Assembly (NCBI GenBank): GCA_015227615.1
Contig: JAALGZ010000001.1
Span: 682,001 to 746,000 of the forward strand
Length of the DNA: 64,000 bases
Source of the DNA: Labyrinthula sp. Ha
Lineage: Eukaryota > Sar > Bigyra > Labyrinthulida > Labyrinthulaceae
Reading direction: 5' to 3'
Under the pieces are notes generated by a model that saw only the letters and a program-made list of their open reading frames with translations, made no database searches and was not told the DNA's origin. Made by a program: the position numbers and the translations under genes. Positions 1 through 10,800 of the stretch are shown piece by piece. The number at the start of each line of letters is the position of its first letter. Positions within the stretch are counted from its first letter, which is position 1.

Positions 1-3000
1 TAATTTAAAAATTAGTTGACTTATGTCTCCTACTTGAAACCGTAACTGAAATTTAACGTGAAGTTTGTCATGGATTGATGTCTCTCCTCCAATGACAGCA
101 GAAAATCTTGGTGCTAGGTACAATTAAGGACAGAAGGTGAATATATATATATGTATCCAACAATAGCAAATAAAAAACCTTGTCATAGCATTTTTGTACA
201 CACTAGCTACACCTAATAGAAAAGTAGCATCAGAGATAAGTTTCTTAGAATACCTTCAAATTTATTTCTCTCATAATGATGCAACTTTGCACGACTGCTA
301 GGAATGGTATAAGTATCGGTCAAAAGCAGGAATCAATTTAGAAATATATAAAACAATATGTGGAACTATATAACCCTTGTCTCTAGTCAATAACCCATAT
401 TCCATTAAAATCCAACTCGCGAAGTTTCCTAACGAATAATTTACACCGGAAATAAACAGAATAGTTTCCACAAATGTACCGCCCAGAAATCAACATAAAA
501 AATTTTGGAGAGCTCTAAAGCCCATCACAATATCATGAAGTTTTCTGCAACAGTGTCTAAAAACGCGTTCAAGTCTCTCAGTGTTGTCTGTAAATCTCGT
601 GTGAATTGATTCCCATGTATAATATATCCCGAAAACTTTAGCAGCAAAATAGTAGACACACTTTAACTACATCTTTGAGGTCTGCATAATATAGTTGTTT
701 CGAGGCAGCTATATGGTGAAAGATTATCGAAAAACCTTTTTTCCGCTTAATTTTTTCAAATAACTAAAGAGAATATATGTAGAAAATATTTTCCCGTTTT
801 GAATAAAAGCACTCTGACATCAGTTCTATGACTAACTAGGGCTTAAGAATACGCTTGTACTGGGTACTTGTTTAGACTTCAATATTATCCTTCTATTAGC
901 TGATGCTGTTTGCACGATTCTCAATACGGATATCGATAAGGAATGAGGAAGTAATAAGGTCTCTCTGAGTATAATACTGTTGAATTTAAGCTTTAGAAGG
1001 AAAGATAAGCTCATTGTGGAATTGAGTGAAGATTATTTAGGAATTGATGTAGAAACACAATGTAGATTTTACTGGGAATTATTGAAATGTTGGCTGGGAA
1101 GGTTTGAGGCCTCTTAAATCACCTTAAACCTCCAAAATAAGCTTTTTATTGGATTTGAATTTGGTGGTCCCCCAATCCTCAACGAGATTTTTTCCTTACT
1201 CTGAAGTTTTTTATATTGTATGTGAATGTCTCAATTATGTTGAAAAAAGGTGACAACAGGTGAGACAACCTTAATTTAGACAGTGTTTAGAAAAAATATG
1301 GAAACAATAAAACAAAAATAACTGATTATAGTGGTTGGGGTACATTTGATATTATCATGAGCTTCATGAGAGGATTTGAGCATATAACCCATTTCTTAAC
1401 ATTTTTTGGTTTCGTGCAATCTTTTCTGCAAGTACTTAATTGTGCCGTGTCTCTCCTCTAATCCATGGACTAGAATCCAGGTTTCTGTTTCTTTTCCTGC
1501 ATCCTTTCATCAAGCAAGTAAATTGGGAATATTGTTAGCACCTGTTTAGCAATAGCAGCAAATCTGCCTATTGTCAATAGTTCAGCAGGGTGTACGCATC
1601 AAACTAATGTTCCAGTAAGTTAATTCGAGGGAGCCCATAGTCCCCGAGCATATATATATTGAATCTCCACCTATGTACCGAATATTGATGAGCCAAGTGG
1701 CCCACTTTTCTAAGGTCTTCGTACAGCACGCAAAAAAAATACCTGAGAAAATTGATCATTGGCCATGGAGTCCAAACATCGTTTGAGGTATTGTGATATT
1801 AAGAAAACTCAAATATCATCTCAGCAGCATCAAAACCCGTTAAAAATCTACTTGTAAATGTTTTTATAATATCATTTGAGTTTTAGATTTTCCCTCAAGC
1901 GGTACCTCTAACAATGCCCATAAATTCAATTCAAAGATATAGTAAGTATAATTTATTTGCAATTTTGCAGCTGAAAACAATTTTTCTTTAAAGCTGCAAT
2001 CTCGGATGTACTAAATTGAAAGCTAAAACGTTAAAAGGTACTTTAAGGGGTTTCAAGTATCTAGCTATATCCTTCATTGAAGTGAATATGATAGACGGCA
2101 CCAATGGAGTGAAGAGAATTATCCTTGAACCTAGATATTGTTTTGAATTTATGGAATGATACGAGGACGTAATGAAGTAGCAGCTTCAGAGTAAAAATGC
2201 ACTTTCGCACCTAATAATGAAAAACCAGTGAGCACAAATAGCGTAGACAAGGACGAAGACTAAGACTAGTCTACATCAATACAGGGGGTCTTACTGCTAC
2301 AAAACTTATCTACCTAGCCTACTATAAAGATGAAGTCTTTCGAAATCTAAGAACCATAAAAGATCGGCCAAACAAGTAGTATTAAAAGTGAATGTTATCT
2401 TTAATTAAGTTAGAATGTTTTTCTAAAACGCCCTACCAGGGATTTAGGCGTGACCATCTTCCCAGAAAGTGAACACACTGTAGCATATGCAGATGCCAAA
2501 ATTTGAAGCGACAGGATCACGGAACTGCTGCTAGTTACAGGATAATAACGCATTAATCATCTATTGATATGTTATTGTTTAGGAAAAACGCAGAAAACAA
2601 CTGGTAGAACAAATGGAGCAAGTAAGGCTGGATAACAGAATTTATGATCAGAACACTCTGTAAACAAAATTAGAAGAAACCAAAAAACTCCAGGAAAACC
2701 AAAAATGCACATCATAGAATACATCAGCCTGACATTGAAATTTTAACAGTAGCAAAGAATACATACTCTCAAACTACTTAAAGCTAAAATAATAACCAAT
2801 TGTACTGTCTTTCTCTAGCCAGATCAATATAACTGACACCCAGAAGACATGTGGCAACAAAAATCCACAACATTCCAGAAAATCCTGTTCAAGTCCTCTA
2901 TGTAACCAATATCGGTCCGAATCATCCGCACCTAAGGAAGTTACAGTCTCCTAATAAAATAAACGATAACTCACAGGAACCCGTTTCATGTTATTTTTTT

Positions 3001-3677
3001 TTATTTTATCCAATTGTTCTTGGAAAACATATTTGGCAACCAGGCAATATTTGCCAATTGTAGTATAAATACCCTATAAGTCGCAACATTTTGTTAACAA
3101 AACCACTCAGAAGAGATTTTAGTGAACGTACGTAACCAGGTACTAAGATCAGGAATTTTGTAATAGAACAAGCTCAGTAGACCTAATAGATTTCTCAATT
3201 TCAGCTTCAGAGTTAGATAATCTCGTATGAAGCTGTTAAAAAATTGTACAGGGTCCTCTACAGTGATGAAACTTGTCAACAAGGGCAAGAAATTTGCGCT
3301 TTCAACCAAGAATTTTGTATGAGAACAGGTTCGGTATTTCTAAGGGTAACAGAACGTGATCTATTACTCTCATACTCTATCATTAGGCTCCTGGAGGAGC
3401 AACAGTTCAATATTTTATTGATGTCAGTAGAAAAATTAGCATTAATCTAATGTAAGCTCAGAAGATGTCATTTTATTCTTCAGCGTAGCTTAAGTACCTT
3501 TGTCATTTGATTAAAAAAACACTTTGTTGTTACTTGTGTTTAAGTTAATCAAACCAGTTCTACAATGATGATTAAGATATCATACGTATTTTTAGTTTAA
3601 GTTTCTAGGCGAAATAAGGAGTCCCGATTTGAGCATTATCCATAGATTGTGATAGATTGAGCTGTATACTAAACTTC
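1..3677. other. AT-rich stretch without a supported gene
   Basis: I see no recognisable gene, RNA or intact mobile element here. Open frames are short (about 70 residues at most) and of low complexity. One patch near 2440-2500 on the plus strand translates in a coding-like way and ends in YADAK, faintly like a reverse-transcriptase motif, but there is no supporting context. Confidence 0.5.
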
Positions 3678-3904
3678 ATGCATTTTACCGAATGGGTGCC
3701 TTTCAAGAAAATTTTCATTGTGCCATAAGTGATCTTAATTGATACTAGGCAACAGGAGAAGGATTATTTTTAGGTTGCTATGATAAGCCTTATGGCCGTG
3801 GCGGTTTTATTCAACAATATCTTATTGTGCCTGAAGGGAGTGTACGCAATGCTTCTGTTGTGACGAGCTTATTTGGTATTAGCCAGTATTTCTACGATAT
3901 CTAA
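3678..3904 (+). CDS. possible small two-exon gene, 65 residues, unknown
   Basis: Exon 1 is 3678-3719 and exon 2 is 3749-3904, separated by a 29-nt GT-AG intron of the size typical of this window. The splice is phase 0 and joins two open frames starting at an ATG. The product has a coding-like composition, including the stretch YDKPYGRGGFIQQYLIVPEG, and the exon is more GC-rich than its surroundings. I recognise no family. It may be one piece of a longer or decayed gene. With such short introns a chance join is possible, so this is only a candidate. Confidence 0.3.
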
Positions 3905-5214
3905 TATATAATTTGGTGTATTCCCTCTGAGTGGTTGTTGTTGAGATATATCTGAAAATTTTCAAAATATGTTGCTTTAAAAAATCTGTAGGTTGTTTCT
4001 ATCGTTAGTTGATGAATGAGAATAGTTAAATGTTCCTCAATTATTCATTGCTTGTTATTCCCAGTGACTCAACCGTCTCATGGCTCTCCAGATTGCTGTT
4101 GGAGATATTCGAGGTATATTCTTTGTTACAGAGTATGGATATTCACTTTTTGGATTTTCTTCTTCGTTTCTTTTTCGCATAGGAAGATGAGGCTTTCTAG
4201 AAGGAGGTACTATGAGATGGAGAAGATCCAACATTGTTTCCCAGGAGGTATATCCTGGGTACTTGGAAGATGTTCAACTGTTAGTTTTACTACCTCCGAT
4301 AGGGTACAGTTGTGTACGTTGTATTGACTGCACTGAACTGTTGTGGCAAGTTTTGGGTTAGTTTCCAATCTTGAGCATTCTCAGGCCACTGTCAACAATC
4401 TTTCTGTTCTTCAATTGTGTTCACTCTATAGCAACTATTATCTTCTTAATCGCATGTAAAGATTTTGTTGATTAGTAGATCTCTAGGCTAGCTATCTAAG
4501 TTATAGATGCCAGGTGGTAGTATAAGTGCAACTACTAGATTGCACTCTATATATTTCTTCACATTGCCAGATCTCAAGATACCTCGATATCTATTCAGTC
4601 TCAGTATGAAAATTATATGTTTCTTCATTTTACTGCTTACTGAAGTATCAGTTGATCATACCTGACATCAAAATAGTTGAACTCCTTGATTGCTACGTTA
4701 ATATCATTTTTGACTACTATAAGTTACGCAGCTTGCTAGTGCTTTTGTTGCAGCGGTTGTTTGAATTCCAAATAACTAGAGACTTTTTATGACTGCAGTT
4801 ATAGGTATTATTGCAGAGCCTGATTCTGATATAAATCTTAGGATTTATTTTAGAGCCAAATTATCTAATCACAGTACTGGCAGCAATATTTCTCCACTTA
4901 AATGTTGGTATCAGGGTTTATATTTTTTTTGTCAATAGAATTTTTGCTATAGATATAATGTCTCTGATTTCAGATATTTTTAAGGAACTTTAAGCTGATT
5001 TATAAAGCGATGGATATGCTCCGCTGACGTGCAACCCATAACTATATAATCTAAAAGGGCCAGAACGTTGAATGTGACAATTTCTTTAGAACTTTTAGAG
5101 AAAAGCTTGCGGTACGTACTATTACTGAGTGAGCATAAGATCAATACAAATATTTCTTTAGATGAAAATTTCTCCTGCAGAGCTACGCTTTATAGGTTAC
5201 CGGGGAATAAGAGT
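3905..5214. other. gene-poor stretch with coding-like patches
   Basis: No supported gene. Two plus-strand patches, about 4085-4330 and 4789-4936 (starting at an ATG), translate without the usual AT-rich bias, but I find no splice that extends them convincingly and no family match. They may be decayed coding DNA. Confidence 0.4.
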
Positions 5215-5800
5215 CCATAATCTTGAGCTGCTCCTTACTAAGTTTTGGTGATTTCACTTAGTTTCAGTATAATATTGTGTTCTTTTAGATATATTTGAAT
5301 TAACTTGAAGCTCAATAAGTCAAAGCATTTATCTAATTCAATGAACAGGATCTCCAATCTATTTTCTCTTTCTAAGCAGTACTTGACTATAATGTGTAGT
5401 AGCTCTGCCTTCCTCCGTATGTTGCAGTTGGGTCTAGAGCCTATTTCATATGATGACATCTATTCAACAACTTATAATATTTTGCTTTTGATGTTTCTCT
5501 TAGGTAAGTTTAAAGTTGTTTTCGGTAAATATATGGGTCTATAAGACCCTGGGTCACCTTTAGTTCCTTAAATTCATAGAAATTGATAATCTTCCCGCTG
5601 CAGAGAAGTTATAGATCTCTTCTCTTCAAAAAAGTTATTTTGAAGATGTTTTGGGCCTTGTAAATCATTCCATTTTTACTTTCTTAGTATTCTTAGCAGC
5701 TCATCGGATATATAGTCTAGACCAGTTACATGATTGTTCTTCAGTTGCTTAATGATTTTAACTACTTAATATATAGAGATGGACAGTTTGCATTAGTTGT
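5215..5800 (-). mobile_element. decayed LINE (non-LTR retrotransposon) reverse-transcriptase fragment
   Basis: Reading the minus strand from about 5800 down, the ordered motifs of a LINE reverse transcriptase appear in more than one frame. First comes a GLDYISDELL block (family GPDGI..ELL) near 5700-5745, then KGDPGSYRPIYL near 5545 (family KGD...YRPISL). After that come GSRP near 5435, FIELDKCFD near 5340 (family FIDF.KAFD), and a following IYLKEHNIILKL helix. The spacing between blocks is normal for the domain. The later YADD box is not found and the reading frame is broken, so this is a fossil rather than an active element. The order of four motifs makes the family assignment fairly firm; the clade is not determined. 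Confidence 0.7.
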
Positions 5801-6015
5801 TTTCTCTAGAACCGATTCAAGAAGAGGAGTGTCTTATTATTTATTCATGAGCTACAGTAAATTATGTTTTCGTAGTTGGCAGTGTTTGTTGCTCCGATAT
5901 ATATATATTTATTTTAAAACTTTTCTATTATGAACCTTGTCCAAACAGAACAGAGGCTATGGCCATATTCGCCAAACTTGAAACCGTAGAAACTATTTGT
6001 AGACGTTAGAAGATA

Positions 6016-7824
6016 ATGGAAGAGAATCAGCCAAAGCTTCCTAACTTAGTTGTTCAACCACATGACTTCATACTTTCATCCCCTCAAGGTGAATCAGCAA
6101 CTTTTGACCATGTTTTTGGCGAGGAATCTATGAGTTTGGACCTGAACTTCGGTGTTCCTTTAGATCCAGGTGATCAACAAACTTCATCTGCGCATGGACA
6201 ATTAAGAAGTGGAAGTGATAATGTGAATAAAGAAAATTGGAGTTCAAAGTTCGTGTCAAGTGAGAAGTGGAATGATCAATATCAAAGAGCGAATCGAAAT
6301 AGCGGGATGAAGAATATTCGGTGTTTTCCTTTTTGCGGTCCGAAGCACACGAAGCATAATTTTTGCGGTGAGAGTATTTTAATAGAACTTGAAACGAAGA
6401 AAGTTCTCTCTTCGGAGGATCTTGTAGTATTTGCAGAAATAACAGAGTATATTAATCTATCCTTTGAAAAAGGTACTTTGCAAAGCATACAGGCGATTGA
6501 AGACGATTTTCGAGTTGAATCAGATCCGGTTAAGAAATATTGGAAAGGTGATTTAAGGGAAGAAAAAGATATTAGCAAGGAAAATGGATGTAAAAAGAAG
6601 TTTTGCTTTGAGTTTAATAGAGAAAGAAGAGGATGGCATTATGGGTGGAAAGCAAACCGATACACAGGAGAAGCCAAACACGTTTTTAGGGTTTTCATAT
6701 TTGAAAAGGTTTCATCTGATGTTTGTAGATGTGTATTTCATGTTGACTCTCCTTTGTTTCAAGTATACAGTCGAAAGCCTAAAAGAAAAAATCCTTTGGA
6801 TACTCTTCATGATAAAGCGTCTAAGAAAGCTGGTTTGACAATGAGTTCTATTTATTCGGTACTTGGATTTATACAGAAGCTATTAGAGCTAAATGAAACA
6901 GAAATTGAAGAAATTATGTTAAGGAAAGAAGAAAAAAACGTTTTGAATCAGTTTGCAAGATATATACTGAGCGATGAAGAAAACCTAACTGACGAAATTC
7001 GATCTCTTCAGAGCGAGTTGAACATGTTGAATGTGTTTGAAAAATCTGTCTCTCAAGATGAGGTGTACAAACTAGCTGAAGATAGGTTTAAAGCCTTCAT
7101 TCAAACCTTCAATGAAAGGGCTTCTGTTGATTTTAACGAGCTTTTAGCTCACATACCGAAATCCTCTGAACATGCTTATTTACAGTTAGTTGATGTTAAG
7201 AAAATTTTGAGGGAGCTAAAAAAACCATTCCGACCGCCGAATGTCATATTGGCACCTAAAGTTTTACAAATGTTTTTATCCTCCCTGCGAGGAGCTTGGA
7301 TTGCAGACACAGTCACACTAAACATGTTTGAAAGCTTGTACATGGCAATGGAACTACCCGTCGCTCTTTGGAAATGCTACCGTGCTATTTGGAATAAAAT
7401 GGAGTTTTGTTATGATCCAGAGAGATATAATGAGTTGCTTGTATCCTATTGTCCGAAGCTGTTTGCGTATCAGGGTACGCAGGTATATTACTTAGATGCT
7501 AAAATGTATCCATGGGCACTGGGTTCGCCTTTAGCAAATACGAAATATGATGCAATAGCAATAAAGTCGTATGTGAAAAGACTGAAGATTGACGATTCTA
7601 TTTTGGAGCTTCATGTAGAACATTTATTTAGAAACTACAAACTAGCAAGGATATTTAGGCCAGTTGGTGTTACGCCTTCAGTAGAAAAGTTGACTGGTGA
7701 TGTCATTCTTTACGAAAAGAGCGTTGAGCTCGAAGGTTGTATTCAGTGGACGCAGATACGTAACGGAGAAATAAACTTTACCCGTAGGGATGTCTTGGAA
7801 TCTCTGGGGGCTCATGTCAGTTGA
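6016..7824 (+). CDS. orphan protein, 602 residues, possible nucleic-acid or lipid binding
   Basis: A single uninterrupted frame from ATG to TGA, with coding composition clearly unlike its AT-rich flanks. I do not recognise the family. Residues 1-95 are low complexity and acidic. A Cys/His cluster (CFPFCGPKHTKHNFC) lies near 103-117. A beta-rich region near 195-265 carries RRGWHYGWKANRYTG and ends in a basic SPLFQVYSRKPKRK, which could be an immunoglobulin-like DNA-binding edge or a nuclear signal. Residues 280-400 are helical and acidic. A compact C-terminal domain (about 440-602) is rich in aromatics and ends near EGCIQWTQIRNGEINF. No signal peptide or membrane segment is visible. It stands alone: the decayed LINE lies just upstream and 7 kb without a supported gene follows. 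The CDS is secure; the function is unknown. Confidence 0.8.
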   Translation: MEENQPKLPNLVVQPHDFILSSPQGESATFDHVFGEESMSLDLNFGVPLDPGDQQTSSAHGQLRSGSDNVNKENWSSKFVSSEKWNDQYQRANRNSGMKNIRCFPFCGPKHTKHNFCGESILIELETKKVLSSEDLVVFAEITEYINLSFEKGTLQSIQAIEDDFRVESDPVKKYWKGDLREEKDISKENGCKKKFCFEFNRERRGWHYGWKANRYTGEAKHVFRVFIFEKVSSDVCRCVFHVDSPLFQVYSRKPKRKNPLDTLHDKASKKAGLTMSSIYSVLGFIQKLLELNETEIEEIMLRKEEKNVLNQFARYILSDEENLTDEIRSLQSELNMLNVFEKSVSQDEVYKLAEDRFKAFIQTFNERASVDFNELLAHIPKSSEHAYLQLVDVKKILRELKKPFRPPNVILAPKVLQMFLSSLRGAWIADTVTLNMFESLYMAMELPVALWKCYRAIWNKMEFCYDPERYNELLVSYCPKLFAYQGTQVYYLDAKMYPWALGSPLANTKYDAIAIKSYVKRLKIDDSILELHVEHLFRNYKLARIFRPVGVTPSVEKLTGDVILYEKSVELEGCIQWTQIRNGEINFTRRDVLESLGAHVS

Positions 7825-10800
7825 ACTTTTTCAACAGTTTCCGTAAGAAAATCCTGCGTGGCCTAACTATCCTATTAGTATAAAGGCAGCGTTTTGTTTT
7901 TCTTTAAAGTGCGTATTCTTCGCTAAAGCTGTTCTTAATTTGTATCAAAGCTTACATGTTGCGTCTTAGAAAAACCAGAAAAATAAGTTTCTAGCTTCTA
8001 CCGCTTTCTATAAACTTCTTATTTATTTACATACTACGTGGCAGCTTATTCCTATCATTTCTGCTTCCAAGTAGGAGTGAACTCATCTCCTCGGGATAAA
8101 CTTTTGCTCCGTCTATATGATCATAACTCTTGAACTGCTTTGTCCCTCTATGGTTTTTTGGTGTCCTCCTCGCTTTTTTGTTCGGGTAAACTCTCTATCG
8201 TACAACGAAGTGCTCGTTGGACTGCTGACCAAAGAGGACATTACAATTCTATAGTTCACAGCTGTATTTCTTGAGGGTTGTCTTGTTAGATAATTAGTAG
8301 TTTAGGGTTTTTTTCCTCAATTTTGCTTAATTTTTTATGTTAACTAATGATTATGTGTCTGAAGAGCGTTCAACCCGAAAGAGAAGAACAAGATTTTGAT
8401 TCCTAAGTCTATGTGATGATCTTCCTCCTTTGGAAGCTAATACTTACAATGCTTAAAGTTATTTTTTCATCGCTAAGTAAATTTTACTTTTCTTCGGTAA
8501 GGAATAAACTTCTTTTGATACAATTATTACGTTTTCAGAAGTTTTTCATACTTTATCTTAATATTATTAGTTTCTATAAACGTAGGTGCTAGATATTCTT
8601 AATACATTACCCAAGGTATATTTTCATTCATTTAAGGGAAGGTAGCTTGGAAGAAACATATATAGCAATACAGTAACAGCTGAGAATGATTTTTAATCTC
8701 CCATGGATATCACACATAATTAATGTCAGAAACCCTCTATAATTAATTAGAATTTTCTTTATTATACGCTTAGAAACTGAAGATGGAAACAATTCTTTTT
8801 TTAAGCTAAAGTTTGCAGTGGTTATATCAGAAACTATAGTCCTTAGCTAATCCATGTTTATTTCGTCATTTCTTTGAATAATATGAATATTTAAGTTTTC
8901 CACCTAAGACCGTGAGGGGATCATAAAATCCACATATTGCAATACAGTTAGTGCTAATTAAATATAGATCAATTAATTTTTAATAGGTGTTGCATAATAA
9001 ATAATAATTTCTTTAATAAAACATGTTCTAGTGGTTAAGAAAGAAAAATGATAAGTCCTAATAGTGTTAAATGTCATGACGCTTCTCTGTTAGGCCATCC
9101 TGTTGCTGCACCAAAAGTATTTTCAAAAGACTCAAAAATCACATATACATTAACTAAACTTTTTTAATAATTTAAGTTAGGTCAAAAGACGAAATCTATA
9201 AAAAATGGCTCATCAAAATTAAACTATTCTGTTGAAGATGTTCTAGAAAATCTTTTAATCTTACGGAAAAGAAGGACTACTATCTCAGCATTCTAACAAC
9301 TAACAATGTTTGCAATATGGTAAGTTCAAAATAACTTTAAGACAGGTAACTGTAGTACCTAGCGCAACTTTCAACTTAGAAAAACAGCACTTAACTAATT
9401 TTTTATGAAGTTGGTACTCTTCATTGGAATTACCCACAAGAAAAGTATTTCATTATTCAATCCCTCATGGTAGCTATCTCCTATGTCTCTATTCATCTGT
9501 GTTTCAGACTACTAGGCCTTTCTATGGTACAATACTGACAATTGGTATTTTTAAGTAGTGCTACTATCCAAGTAAGTCAGCTTGCCTGGAACATTTGAAA
9601 AATATGGCAGGAAGATCATAGGAATGATACTTGTTAGTTGGTTTAGCCAGACATTATATAATGTTAAGAAAAAGAATAATCTAGAGATTGGCATGAATAG
9701 GGAAAAAATTTGATGTTTTCTAGGTATGTCTAATGACATTTGAAGTGCTAGGATACAACTTGAGTAACACTGCGGTCTTTCCAAGACATTTTGATTGAGT
9801 TATGATATTATCGAAGCATCATTAGAGGCTATAGTAATATATCTATTTTCTACATTTAGATATTTTGTTTCTTATATTTACTGAGTTTTTCTAAGTTTCT
9901 TGCACTTGTACGTCGTACTAATACACATTTTCAAGACGCACATATCTCTTCGTGGTTCTGGTAGCGTCTATATATCATTCTATCTACTACTACAATGAAT
10001 TCACCATCAACACAAATTTAGTCTGAGGCCAATTAAAGTATATTTTCAATGACTCACCGGCCTATCCACATCAAAGTTTTGTTACAGAAAGAACATTGAA
10101 GACGACATCAATGCCAGTAAAATACTTCTCGTTTCTTGGCTACTCCGTAAAAAATCTCGGGTCATATGTTTCACTTTACTAAGGTTTCATAAAAAGAAAA
10201 ATTGAAATAAGATACAGTTGGGCAATTTGAAAACTTTTCTATGTGGTCGAACCTGATCCGATAGATTATGATACCTAACAAAACCTAAAGTATCATTCTA
10301 GAAATATTAAACTCATAAAAAATGTTTAAGCTGGAGAATTTCCTAATTGTGCTTGAAGTTGAAAAATTTATTAGTAATTGGTAGCCCTAGTCGCGAATGA
10401 AGACAAAAACAATTAAGGTGATAACTAATGCAAAATTAACACTAACAAAACAAAATATATGTATGTTGAGTTCTTGTCTAAAAAATGTTAGGTTATGTTG
10501 ATAGAACATAGAAGCAAATTAAGTTTGTTGTAGAGACACAAAATGACTTATCTGCTATCTTTTATAGAATGTGTATACATAGAAATTATTACTAAGCCGA
10601 TTAAATTTAAGTAAGGTAGTTTTTAAGTGCTATAATGTGGCCAAAATGAAAATAAATTAAGAAGATATTGGCTCTAAATCTACCCCAATGTTGAGGAAAA
10701 GAGTATTTTCTATCTGAGGTAAGTTTTTGCATGATCTAACCTGATTTTTTGTTAAGACAAACATATTCCCAAGTTTTTTATCTTAGAAAAATAGGTGTTT

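Noticed and set aside
4070-4330. GC-richer plus-strand patch as an exon pair with a 50-nt intron
   Set aside because: Intron size is unlike confirmed ones, frames overlap, and no family is visible.
8199-8222. Hairpin CAACGA-loop-TCGTTG downstream of the orphan gene
   Set aside because: A six-base stem can occur by chance in this length of DNA, and no known 3'-end signal matches.
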